A program made the translations under genes and the position numbers. Below the pieces are notes generated by a model that made no database searches, was not told where the DNA came from, and worked only from the letters and a program-made list of their open reading frames with translations. A DNA stretch of 64,000 nt, taken from positions 1-64,000 of the forward strand of contig NZ_QFZZ01000008.1 in assembly GCF_005233515.1 (NCBI RefSeq), written 5' to 3'. This document shows, piece by piece, positions 8,104 through 15,778 of the stretch (the first letter of the stretch is position 1; every line of letters starts with the position of its first letter). Source of the DNA: Pseudomonas sp. CFBP13508. Its GTDB lineage: Bacteria; Pseudomonadota; Gammaproteobacteria; Pseudomonadales; Pseudomonadaceae.

Positions 8104-10428
8104 TTAATTCATCCAGCCCTTGACCCAGTCCATCACCGATTCCGGCGAGGCAGGTGTTTCGCTTGCACACGCGGCGCCGGGTGGCGGTTCGCTGCCGCGA
8201 ATATACGGCATCTGTACCGCGCCGGGGCAGTTGGCATCCGAACCCTGGCCGGTGCGCGAATCGACCCAGGCCTGCACGACGTTGTCCGGCTGCGGCATGT
8301 CCAGCGGCAGCGGATCGGCCTTGCGCATGAAACTGGTCCAGACCTGCAACGCACCGGTGGCGCCGGTGAACGGCGTCTTGCCGTTGTCGTCGCGGCCGAG
8401 CCAGACCACCGCCAGCAGATCCTGACTGAAACCGGCAAACCAGCTGTCGCGCGAATCGTTACTGGTACCGGTCTTGCCCGCCAGTGTCAGGGTCTTGGGC
8501 AGCACGTTATAAACCGAACTGCCGGTACCTTCACGCATCACCCGCTGCATGGCGTTCTGGATCAGGTAGATCGAGGCCGGGTCGAAACGCTGTTCGATCT
8601 GGAACGGATAGCGCTTGAGCGGCTCGCCCTCGGCGGTCAATACGCTGCGAATGCCGCGCATCGGCGTATTGAAGCCGCCGTTGGCCAGCGTCTGGTACAT
8701 GGTCGCCACTTCGATCGGCGTCATGCCGCCAGCGCCCAGCAGCATCGACGGGAACGCCGGGAATTCGCGGGTAACGCCCAGGCGCCCCACGGTCTTGAGC
8801 ACATTCGGCACACCGACTTCCAGGCCCAGACGCGAGGTCGACAGGTTGTAGGAATGCGCCAGGCCCTGGTAGAGGAAAACCGTACCGTGGGAGCGACGAT
8901 CGTAGTTCTGCGGCTTCCACACCTGACCGTTGGCGCCCTTGACCGACAGCGGATCGTCCGACAGCCAACTGGTCAGCGTGTACTGGCTCGGCTTCTCGAG
9001 CGCGGTCAGGTACACCGCCGGTTTGATCAAAGAACCAATCGGGCGCACCGCATCCAGGGCACGGTTGAACCCGGCGTAGCTGGCCTGACGACTGCCAATC
9101 ATCGCCTGGACTTCGCCGGTTTCCGGGTTGGTCACGACCATCGCCGCTTCGACGTCATCCGCGCCCTTGCGCCCGGCCAGACGCTTGAACGTGTCGTTGA
9201 CCGAGGCTTCGGCTTTCATCTGCAGAATCGGGTCGAAACTGGTGAAGATGCGCAGGCCTTCTTCGGTCAAGTCTTCGTCGCGGTAATCTTCGCGCAACTG
9301 ACGTTTGACCAGGTCGATAAAGCCCGGGAACGAGCTGTCGGCGAGCTTGCCGCGAGTCGTCACACCGAGCGGCATTTTCTTCGCTGCTTCGACCTGTTCG
9401 GCGGTGGCCACGCCTTGCTGCTCAAGCACATCGAGCACCAGGTTGCGCCGCTCCAGCGCGCGCTCGGGGTTGCGGCGCGGGTTGTAGTAGGACGGCCCCT
9501 TGACCATGCCGACCAGCATCGCCACCTGATGCAGTTTCAGCTCGGACAATGGCTGGCCGAAGAAGAACTGGCTGGCCAGACCGAAACCGTGCACCGCACG
9601 CTGACCGTCCTGGCCGACAAAGACTTCGTTGAGGTAGGCCTCAAGGATTTCCTTCTTGTCGTAGTGCAGCTCGAGCAGCAACGCCATCATCGCTTCGGTG
9701 AGCTTGCGGGTCAGGCTGCGTTCGCTGGTCAGGTAGAAGTTCTTCACCAACTGCTGGGTCAGCGTACTGCCGCCCTGGGTCATCTTGCCGCCGGAGGTGT
9801 TGATCCACACGGCGCGGGCGATCGATTTCGGCGACACGCCCCAGTGGCTGTAGAAGTCGCGGTCTTCCACAGCGATCAGGGTTTCGAGCAGGTAAGGCGG
9901 CACCTGATCAAGTTTGATCAGGATGCGGTCTTCAAGATTTTTCGGGTAAATGCCGCCGATCATCAGCGGCTCGAGGCGCACCACCGACAGCTTCGAGCCG
10001 TTGGTCGCGGAGAGTTCGGCGACGTAATCGCCGGAGAAGCGCACGCGCACTGGCTGCGGCTTTTCCAGACCTTCATAGAACTGGAAGCCACGGGTGTTCA
10101 GGTCAACCGTATTGCCGCTGACGGCTGCGGCGCCGGGGCCGTTGCTCACGGCTTCGCGGCGATAGCCGAGGGCATCGAGTTCGGTGAGGAAATCGTCCTT
10201 GCTGAGCTTCTGTCCGACGAACAGCTCGAGCGGGCGCGCGTACACCTTGGCCGGGATGGTCCAGCGCTTGCCGGAGAACTTCTCCTGCACCACGGCATCG
10301 AGGTAAACGGCGAAGCCGGCCAGCACTACAAGGCCGACCAGGCTGAGTTTAATGGCCCAGCTCAACCATGGGCTGAGGCCCTTGGCTGGTGGTTTTTTCT
10401 TGGTACGGGGGGATCGGGATCGAGTCAT
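8104..10428 (-). CDS. mrcB: Penicillin-binding protein 1B (bifunctional transglycosylase/transpeptidase)
   Basis: This class A PBP polymerises and crosslinks peptidoglycan. A 774-residue protein, it has a basic cytoplasmic N-terminus (TRSRSPRTKKKPP), one membrane anchor at about 24-45, a UB2H domain that receives the lipoprotein activator, the GT51 domain with catalytic Glu in VEDRDFYSHWG and the GGSTLTQQLVKNFYL motif, and a transpeptidase domain with SLIK (about 463), SYN and KTGTS (about 651). The start ATG fits the basic-tail topology. It is followed within 16 bases by lpoP, its likely activator, and lies head-to-head with the kinase gene at 10545. It is called ponB in some Pseudomonas annotations. 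Confidence 0.95.
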   Translation of the reverse strand: MTRSRSPRTKKKPPAKGLSPWLSWAIKLSLVGLVVLAGFAVYLDAVVQEKFSGKRWTIPAKVYARPLELFVGQKLSKDDFLTELDALGYRREAVSNGPGAAAVSGNTVDLNTRGFQFYEGLEKPQPVRVRFSGDYVAELSATNGSKLSVVRLEPLMIGGIYPKNLEDRILIKLDQVPPYLLETLIAVEDRDFYSHWGVSPKSIARAVWINTSGGKMTQGGSTLTQQLVKNFYLTSERSLTRKLTEAMMALLLELHYDKKEILEAYLNEVFVGQDGQRAVHGFGLASQFFFGQPLSELKLHQVAMLVGMVKGPSYYNPRRNPERALERRNLVLDVLEQQGVATAEQVEAAKKMPLGVTTRGKLADSSFPGFIDLVKRQLREDYRDEDLTEEGLRIFTSFDPILQMKAEASVNDTFKRLAGRKGADDVEAAMVVTNPETGEVQAMIGSRQASYAGFNRALDAVRPIGSLIKPAVYLTALEKPSQYTLTSWLSDDPLSVKGANGQVWKPQNYDRRSHGTVFLYQGLAHSYNLSTSRLGLEVGVPNVLKTVGRLGVTREFPAFPSMLLGAGGMTPIEVATMYQTLANGGFNTPMRGIRSVLTAEGEPLKRYPFQIEQRFDPASIYLIQNAMQRVMREGTGSSVYNVLPKTLTLAGKTGTSNDSRDSWFAGFSQDLLAVVWLGRDDNGKTPFTGATGALQVWTSFMRKADPLPLDMPQPDNVVQAWVDSRTGQGSDANCPGAVQMPYIRGSEPPPGAACASETPASPESVMDWVKGWMN

Positions 10429-10544
10429 GGCGGCGGATTATACGCACTTTATCGATCGTCAACAGGCACGCGCGGAGGTTTGCGTCAGGCGGGCAAGCAG
10501 CCATAATGGCCGCCTCGAATTCCCCCGTCTCTGAAGGATCGCCC

Positions 10545-12101
10545 GTGAGCCAGTCCCTGATCGCTGCCCTGCAAAACCCGGCCCTCTACCCGCATCCCGT
10601 CGAAGGGTTTCAGGTCATCGAAACCCACATTTCGTGGGTGATTCTCACCGGCCCCTTTGCCTATAAAGTGAAGAAGCCGGTGAATTTCGGCTTCCTCGAC
10701 TTCACCAGCCTCGACGCACGTGCGCATTTCTGCGCTGAAGAGCTGCGTCTGAACCAGCGTCTGACCGCTGATTTGTATCTGGACGTGTTGCCAATCACCG
10801 GCAGCATCGAGGCACCGCAATTGGGCGGCGACGGCCCGGCTATCGAATACGTGCTGAAAATGCGCCAGTTCCCGCAGAGCGGCTTGCTCAGCACGCTGCA
10901 AGCCAATGGCGAGCTGACCACTCAGCACATCGATGCGCTGGCCGAGCAGATCGCGCATTTCCATATCAATGCACCGAAAGTCCCGGCCGAACACGACGCT
11001 GGCACTCCGGACAGCGTGATGGCGCCAGTTTCGCAAAACTTCGAGCAGATTCTGCCATTCCTCAGCGACAAGAACGATTTGCTGCAACTCGAGGCACTCA
11101 AAGCCTGGGCCGAGAGCAGCTTCGAACGCCTCAAGCCGTTGTTCGCCGCGCGCAAGGCCCAAGGCTTCACCCGCGAGTGCCACGGCGACATCCATCTGGG
11201 CAACGCCACGGTCATCGACGGCAATGTGGTGATCTTCGACTGCATCGAGTTCAACGAGCCGTTCCGTTTCACTGACGTCTGGGCCGACACCGGTTTCCTC
11301 GCCATGGACCTGGAAGACCGTGGCCTGAAATCGCTCGCGCGTCGCCTCATCAGCCAGTACTTGGAACTGACCGGCGACTATCAGGGCCTGGAAGTGCTGA
11401 ACTTCTATAAAGCCTACCGCGCGCTGGTGCGGGCCAAAGTTGCGCTGTTCAGCATGCCGGCAGATGCGACTGCAGTGCAGCGCGCCACCACCCTGCGCCA
11501 GTACCGCAACTACGCCAACCTGGCGGAAAGCTACAGCACCATTCCTTCGCGCTTCATGGCCATTACCCACGGTGTTTCCGCCGTCGGCAAGAGTCATGTG
11601 GCCATGCGCCTGGTCGAAGCGCTGGGCGCGATTCGCCTGCGTTCCGATGTCGAGCGCAAGCGCCTGTTCGGTGAGCAGACCGTTGCCAACGATGTGCAGG
11701 CCGGCATTTACAGCGCCGATGCCAACACCGCGACCTACGCGCGCCTGCATGAAATCGCCGAGGTGATCCTGCACGCCGGCTTCCCGGTGGTGATCGACGC
11801 GACTTACCTCAAACGCGAGCAGCGCGACAACGCGGCGAAGATTGCCGAAGCCACCGGCACGCCGTTCCTGATCCTCGACTGCAACGCCCCGCAAGCCGTG
11901 ATCGAGAGCTGGCTGGCGATACGTCAGGCCGATCAGAAGGATCCTTCCGATGCCACCCTCGCCGTGATCGAAGCGCAGCAGGCGAATCGCGAAGCGCTGA
12001 CGCCGGAAGAAATCCTCCGTAGCAAACGCGTGCAGACCAATGAATCCGGCACGCTGGACACCGTGGTCGCGCAGATCCGTCAGCGCCTGCCGGGTCTGTA
12101 A
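10545..12101 (+). CDS. Fusion of an aminoglycoside-phosphotransferase-like domain and a P-loop kinase
   Basis: This protein has 518 residues in two parts. The N-terminal about 330 residues resemble APH/ChoK kinases (catalytic-loop-like ECHGDIHLGNATVIDG, then VIFDCIEF in place of the DFG region). The C-terminal part begins with the Walker A motif GVSAVGKS and looks like a small-molecule or nucleotide kinase (COG0645-like) with DATYLKREQR. I start it at the GTG at 10545, with AAGGA 7 bases upstream; the open frame before it crosses the mrcB promoter region. The fusion is common in proteobacteria, but its substrate is unknown. It is divergent from mrcB. I do not call it antibiotic resistance: a core-genome position argues for housekeeping. 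Confidence 0.85.
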   Translation: MSQSLIAALQNPALYPHPVEGFQVIETHISWVILTGPFAYKVKKPVNFGFLDFTSLDARAHFCAEELRLNQRLTADLYLDVLPITGSIEAPQLGGDGPAIEYVLKMRQFPQSGLLSTLQANGELTTQHIDALAEQIAHFHINAPKVPAEHDAGTPDSVMAPVSQNFEQILPFLSDKNDLLQLEALKAWAESSFERLKPLFAARKAQGFTRECHGDIHLGNATVIDGNVVIFDCIEFNEPFRFTDVWADTGFLAMDLEDRGLKSLARRLISQYLELTGDYQGLEVLNFYKAYRALVRAKVALFSMPADATAVQRATTLRQYRNYANLAESYSTIPSRFMAITHGVSAVGKSHVAMRLVEALGAIRLRSDVERKRLFGEQTVANDVQAGIYSADANTATYARLHEIAEVILHAGFPVVIDATYLKREQRDNAAKIAEATGTPFLILDCNAPQAVIESWLAIRQADQKDPSDATLAVIEAQQANREALTPEEILRSKRVQTNESGTLDTVVAQIRQRLPGL

Positions 12102-12104
12102 AAA

Positions 12105-12152
12105 ACTATTTCGGCCGTGAAGCCCTCGCTCGCTTCACGGCCGGCAAATAGT
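12105..12152 (+). terminator. Long stem-loop after the kinase fusion gene
   Basis: Starting four bases after the stop codon is a perfect inverted repeat, GGCCGTGAAGC/GCTTCACGGCC, enclosed by a second pair, ACTATTT/AAATAGT, with only a few unpaired bases. There is no T-run on either side of real length, so it may act as a processing or attenuating hairpin more than a textbook terminator. A TATACT box follows at 12158-12163, probably the -10 of the pentapeptide gene. Confidence 0.6.
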
Positions 12153-12192
12153 GGCACTATACTGGCGTCATAAAACCAACAGGTGATCTGAC

Positions 12193-12537
12193 ATGAGCCA
12201 GCCAAAACTGCTCGACACTCCGCTTTACGCCCTGCTGCACAAAGATGACATCGCAGGCTTCAACAAGGAACGCCCACAGGATGGCCCGATCGACATGGTC
12301 GGCGGCGATTTCCGTGGTCTCGATCTGCGTGAACTGAATGCCGATAACGTGGATTTCCGCGATGCGTACTTCCGCTCCGCCGATCTGCGCGGCATCGACT
12401 TCCGCAAGGCATCGCTCGAAGGCGCCAGCCTGGCCCATGCGCAGATTTCCGGGGCGTACTTTCCGCCGGAGCTGAGTGCTGACGAGATTCTGATGTCGAT
12501 GAATTTCGGCACGCGGCTGCGCTATCGCACCCGCTGA
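12193..12537 (+). CDS. Pentapeptide repeat protein
   Basis: This is a 114-residue protein with about nine A(D/N)LXX-type repeats between residues 38 and 90 (LDLRELNADNVDFRDAYFRS and following), which fold as a right-handed quadrilateral beta helix. The N-terminus (MSQPKLLDTPLYALL) and the C-terminal 20 residues lie outside the repeats. There are too few repeats for a Qnr-like DNA mimic, and no other domain is visible. AGGTG upstream serves as a weak ribosome site. It is a conserved core gene of pseudomonads of unknown function and stands alone. Confidence 0.85.
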   Translation: MSQPKLLDTPLYALLHKDDIAGFNKERPQDGPIDMVGGDFRGLDLRELNADNVDFRDAYFRSADLRGIDFRKASLEGASLAHAQISGAYFPPELSADEILMSMNFGTRLRYRTR

Positions 12538-12571
12538 AACCTGGAGATCTTCCTGACACCACGCCTTTCCC

Positions 12572-12663
12572 CTGTGGGAGCGAGCCTGCTCGCGAAGGCG
12601 TAGTGTCAGTGGGTATCGATTGTGTCTGATACGCCCTCTTCGCGAGCAGGCTCGCTCCCACAT
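12572..12663. repeat. REP doublet (REPIN), copy 1
   Basis: Two REP units in inverted orientation (GTGGGAGCGAGCCTGCTCGC ... GCGAGCAGGCTCGCTCCCAC) are separated by about 40 bases. Each unit has its own small palindrome, GCGAGCCTGCTCGC. It is one of eight such doublets in the window. It lies after the pentapeptide gene, in a 288-base gene-free space before the TfoX-like gene; nothing else is recognised there. Confidence 0.95.
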
Positions 12664-12825
12664 TGTTAACCGCCTAACTCGCTTCCTTCTGCGTTCGCAG
12701 GCCTTTTCCCCCCTTTCTTAGAAGCTTTTGCGTCGAATCCGACCAAACAATCACGCTTTTCCTACTGATGGCTACACTGCTGAGAAGCTCGCCCACGCAC
12801 CATTCGGCCGTCGCAAGGAGGCTTG

Positions 12826-13098
12826 ATGAATGATGAACTGCAACACCTGAAAAATCTTGGCAAGACATCGGCGCAATGGCTGCATGCCGTGGGCATCCAC
12901 AGCGCCTCGGACTTGCGTCGCCTCGGTGCAGTGGACGCCTACCGGGCCGTGCGTACTCGGGGGTTTCGCGCATCGAAGGTGTTGTTGTATGCGATCGAGG
13001 GCGCGTTGATGGACGTGCACTGGAACGATATCCCCGCCGAGCGCAAGGACGCCTTGAACAAACAGCTCGAGGCCATTTCCGCGCGTCACAAGAACTGA
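12826..13098 (+). CDS. TfoX C-terminal domain protein
   Basis: This is a 90-residue protein made only of a TfoX/Sxy C-terminal-like helix-hairpin-helix domain (LKNLGKTSAQWLHAVGIHSASDLRRLG, then AYRAVRTRGFRASKVLLYAIEGALMD and the ending DIPAERKDALNKQL). The N-terminal domain of full-length TfoX competence regulators is absent; stand-alone C-terminal domains are common and their role is not known. I use the ATG at 12826, 4 bases after AGGAGG, instead of the TTG before it. It ends 15 bases before the cyclic-nucleotide protein and is probably cotranscribed with it. Confidence 0.85.
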   Translation: MNDELQHLKNLGKTSAQWLHAVGIHSASDLRRLGAVDAYRAVRTRGFRASKVLLYAIEGALMDVHWNDIPAERKDALNKQLEAISARHKN

Positions 13099-13113
13099 AC
13101 AGGCGCTGACGCC

Positions 13114-13908
13114 ATGTATTTACTGGGGGAACAATCGGCCCACGCCGACGCATTGATCAATCGCTTGCAGAATCTTCCCGGGCAATGGCTGCAGGATTTG
13201 TCGCCATGCGCGTCGGTCATCGAGCTGGAGGCAACGGACGATCTGTTTGCACAGGTGCCGAGCGATCAGTTGTTTCTGCTGAGCGAGGGCGTGGTACATG
13301 GCTGCATCGCGGGCCGTGCGCTGTTCTACTGGCAGGAAGGTGATCTGCTCGGCCTGCAACGTGGCGAGCAATGGAGCGACTGCCGCATTTGCAGCGACAG
13401 CGCTGTGCGCCTGGTGCCCTATGGGCGCGCTGAGGTTTTGCAGCATTTGTATGCCGATCCTGATCGATCGGAGCAGTTGCTGAGCTATCTGCTCGGGCAA
13501 ATGGCGCTGCTCGCCCATGCCGTGGCCGAGTTGAAACCCCGGGAGTTTCGCAGCACCAACGGCTTCAAACGCGTTGAGGCGGGCGCCGTGCTGATTCAAC
13601 AGGGCGATGCAGCGGATCATGTCTTCGTGATTATCGATGGGCATGCCGAGGCTTTTGTTGATGGGCACAAGGTCGGCGACGTGCCGAGGGACGAGATTTT
13701 CGGCGCCCTGGCGTTGTTCACCGGCGAGCCGCGCAACGCCACGGTAGTCACGTCAGAGCCGAGCACGGTGATGTTGATTCCCGGTGATCAGTTTTTGAGC
13801 ATGACCCGCAGCAATCCGAAGATCGCCCACAGCCTGATTGAGGGCATGGCTCGACGCATCGGCCAGTTGAATCGGCAGATTACGCATTTGACGACGCATC
13901 GTATCTAG
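13114..13908 (+). CDS. cbpA: Cyclic-nucleotide-binding domain protein (CbpA-like)
   Basis: This is a 264-residue protein without a DNA-binding domain. The C-terminal half (about 150-255) is a cNMP-binding fold: VFVIIDGHAEAFVDG, then the phosphate-binding-cassette region FGALALFTGEPRNATVV. The N-terminal half looks like a second, degenerate copy of the same fold. In classical cAMP sites the cassette begins G-E-L, with Glu contacting the ribose; here that position reads G-A-L. The P. aeruginosa gene at the same place, between a TfoX-like gene and the PrrF RNAs, encodes the cAMP-binding protein CbpA, so orthology is by position and domain. PrrF follows about 70 bases downstream on the same strand. 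Confidence 0.75.
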   Translation: MYLLGEQSAHADALINRLQNLPGQWLQDLSPCASVIELEATDDLFAQVPSDQLFLLSEGVVHGCIAGRALFYWQEGDLLGLQRGEQWSDCRICSDSAVRLVPYGRAEVLQHLYADPDRSEQLLSYLLGQMALLAHAVAELKPREFRSTNGFKRVEAGAVLIQQGDAADHVFVIIDGHAEAFVDGHKVGDVPRDEIFGALALFTGEPRNATVVTSEPSTVMLIPGDQFLSMTRSNPKIAHSLIEGMARRIGQLNRQITHLTTHRI

Positions 13909-13979
13909 CGCAAACCCCTTAGTTTGCGTGGCCTCGAGATCATTCGAAAAACTAAATTACAGATTTGCAAAATCAGCGG

Positions 13980-14014
13980 TTGACGCGGTAATGAGAATCG
14001 CTATGATTATCACA
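13980..14014 (+). promoter_or_regulatory. PrrF promoter with overlapping Fur box
   Basis: TTGACG (13980-13985), a 16-base spacer and TATGAT (14002-14007) form a strong sigma70 promoter with a start near 14014. The stretch 13987-14005 matches the 19-base Fur consensus at about 14 of 19 positions, and TGATTATCA-like sequence continues it. Fur bound here would cover the -10 box, as is known for prrF. Confidence 0.8.
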
Positions 14015-14129
14015 ACTGGTCGCGAGATCAGTCGATATTCTGAAAAGCCCTTGGTTCGGACTCTCAGATTATCTCCTCATCAGGCTAATCACGGTTATTT
14101 GACCCGGTTTTTTACCGGGTCTTTTTTTT
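14014..14129 (+). ncRNA. prrF1: PrrF small regulatory RNA
   Basis: This is an iron-starvation small RNA of about 116 nucleotides that represses mRNAs of iron-containing proteins with Hfq. The sequence begins AACTGGTCGCGAGATCAG, the conserved antisense core of PrrF RNAs. It is preceded by a Fur-controlled promoter and ends in a GACCCGGT/ACCGGGTC hairpin followed by eight T. The position between cbpA and phuW is that of the tandem prrF1-prrF2 pair of P. aeruginosa; only one copy is present here, as is usual in P. fluorescens-type genomes, where the second copy is elsewhere. The number 1 in the symbol is by position only. Confidence 0.9.
14101..14129 (+). terminator. Rho-independent terminator of PrrF
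   Basis: An 8-bp GC-rich stem, GACCCGGT/ACCGGGTC, has a five-T loop and is followed by eight T. On the opposite strand no T-run follows, so it does not obviously terminate phuW, which converges on it and ends 13 bases away. Confidence 0.9.
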
Positions 14130-14142
14130 GCCTGTGGAAAAG

Positions 14143-14991
14143 TCATTTGGCGAACTGTTGTCGCATCTGTTCGCAGTAATCCGGCTTCGGCGTGGCAGGC
14201 GTGTACCAGACGTAATCGGCCATCGCCGCCGTTACCACATCGCCCTGCTCGGCCAGCATCAATACGGTCGGCGCCCTGGTTGCGCCCAGATCGAGCAGAT
14301 GCAGCGGCACGCCGACATCCTTTCGCGCATGCCAGGCACCGGCCAGCAGAATCGAAGGCATCGGCGCCGCCAGCATGCGTTCGGCCATTCGCCGATCACG
14401 CTGTTGCTGAATCGCCAGCATTGCCGGCATCTGTGATTCGGGCAGCAGGCCGCAGTGGGATTCACTGACTTGCCCAAGCAAAGTTTTTTTAACCGAAAGC
14501 GCATTGCTGCGCGCACCGTTCAGAGCCGGTGGATTGCGGTAAAACGCGCGGATTTCGCTGTCATCGAGATTGGCCGCCAGCAACGGATACGGTTGCGTCA
14601 GGGCGAAGCGCACGATCGGCCCGTAAAGATTCCAGTCCCAGCCCTCTTGCCAGGCCAATGCCGCGGGCAGGTCTGCCGGAACGGATTTCGACTGGCGCGC
14701 CGCATCGACTTTCGCTTGTTGATCCGGCGTGAGCATTTCCAGCAGCAGACTGCCTTGAGCCCGTTGCTCGCCGAGCGCCTGCAACAGCCACAACTGTGCG
14801 GCATGGTGATCGGCATTGTCGTGCTGCTCACCGATGATCAAACGCTCAGGCTCAGCCAGACGCGTCAGCAATTGCTGCGCCGTAAGTACCTCGCCGCTGC
14901 GCAGATCGCGGATATCAGCGCCCACCGGCGGAACCGCCACGTGCTGACACCCCGCGAGCAACACCAGCGCCAACAACCACAATCCACGCAT
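14143..14991 (-). CDS. phuW: ChaN-family heme/iron-regulated lipoprotein, PhuW-like
   Basis: This is a 282-residue lipoprotein: the lipobox LLAGC puts the lipidated cysteine at residue 15. The ChaN/DUF399 fold follows, with LIIGEQHDNADHH near residue 50 carrying histidines that in Campylobacter ChaN bind a pair of hemes. Further family motifs are WQEGWDWNLYGP and AGAWHARKDVGVPLHL. It is the last gene of phuTUVW, 19 bases after phuV, and ends just before the PrrF terminator. Role in heme handling at the outer membrane is inferred from the family and the operon. Confidence 0.85.
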   Translation of the reverse strand: MRGLWLLALVLLAGCQHVAVPPVGADIRDLRSGEVLTAQQLLTRLAEPERLIIGEQHDNADHHAAQLWLLQALGEQRAQGSLLLEMLTPDQQAKVDAARQSKSVPADLPAALAWQEGWDWNLYGPIVRFALTQPYPLLAANLDDSEIRAFYRNPPALNGARSNALSVKKTLLGQVSESHCGLLPESQMPAMLAIQQQRDRRMAERMLAAPMPSILLAGAWHARKDVGVPLHLLDLGATRAPTVLMLAEQGDVVTAAMADYVWYTPATPKPDYCEQMRQQFAK

Positions 14992-15010
14992 GCGACACCT
15001 CGATGATTGA

Positions 15011-15778
15011 TCAGCGGGCGATGATCAGCGGATGCCCACGCTCCGGGTGCGGCTGCACCAATACCTCCAGGCCGAACACTGCTTTGAGCGTATCCGGGCG
15101 CAGCACCTGCTGCGGAGTATCCAGCGCAACCGGGCGCCCCTCCTCCAGCAACAGCACGCGATCGCAATAACGCGCCGCCAGATTCAGATCATGCAGGATC
15201 ACCAGTACCGCCGCGCCGCGATCGGCGAACTCGCGCACCGCCTGCAAGGTGGTGTGCTGATGCAGCGGATCGAGCATCGATGTCGGTTCGTCGAGCAACA
15301 AGGTTTGCCCGGCCTGACCCGGCCAGAGTTGCGCCAGCACCCGCGCCAGATGCACGCGCTGACGCTCGCCACCTGACAACGCCAGATAGCTGCGCCCACT
15401 CAGGTGCCCGGCATCGGCGGCGACCAGCGCTGCCGCGACGATTTCGTCATCACGTACGCGCCCGGTCTGGTACGGCAAACGGCCCATGCCGACGACCTCT
15501 TCCACGGCGAAGGCAAAGTCCAGCGTCGAAACCTGCGGCAACACCGCCAGTCGTTGTGCCCGCTGCGTTCCGCTCCAGTGGCTCAACGCCTGACCTTCGA
15601 GCGAGACATTGCCGTCACTGGCGGGCAACTCACCACACAATGCGCCAAGCAAAGTGCTTTTGCCGGCGCCGTTCGGTCCCAGCACGCCAAGCACTTGACC
15701 GGGTTCGAGCCTGAGCGTGACTCCACTAAGCACAGCTTTGCGGCCACGGCGGACATGCAGATCGCGCGCAGACAGCAT
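15011..15778 (-). CDS. phuV: Heme ABC transporter ATP-binding protein
   Basis: This 255-residue ATPase powers heme import through PhuU. Walker A is GPNGAGKST (about 35-43), the Q-loop is in LPQVSTLDF, the ABC signature is LSGGERQRVHLAR, Walker B is LLLDEPTSMLD, and the switch His is in VLVILHDLNLA. It matches the HmuV family (heme importers) better than general FepC, because of the short length and the TLDFAFAVEEVV stretch. Its ATG overlaps the phuU stop (TGATG). Confidence 0.9.
   Translation of the reverse strand: MLSARDLHVRRGRKAVLSGVTLRLEPGQVLGVLGPNGAGKSTLLGALCGELPASDGNVSLEGQALSHWSGTQRAQRLAVLPQVSTLDFAFAVEEVVGMGRLPYQTGRVRDDEIVAAALVAADAGHLSGRSYLALSGGERQRVHLARVLAQLWPGQAGQTLLLDEPTSMLDPLHQHTTLQAVREFADRGAAVLVILHDLNLAARYCDRVLLLEEGRPVALDTPQQVLRPDTLKAVFGLEVLVQPHPERGHPLIIAR

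Noticed and set aside
10545..12101. Aminoglycoside resistance gene
   Set aside because: The phosphotransferase-like half is fused to another kinase and the gene sits in conserved core order; nothing suggests acquisition or resistance.
14101..14129. Bidirectional terminator for both PrrF and phuW
   Set aside because: On the minus strand the stem is followed by AAATAACC, not by T residues.
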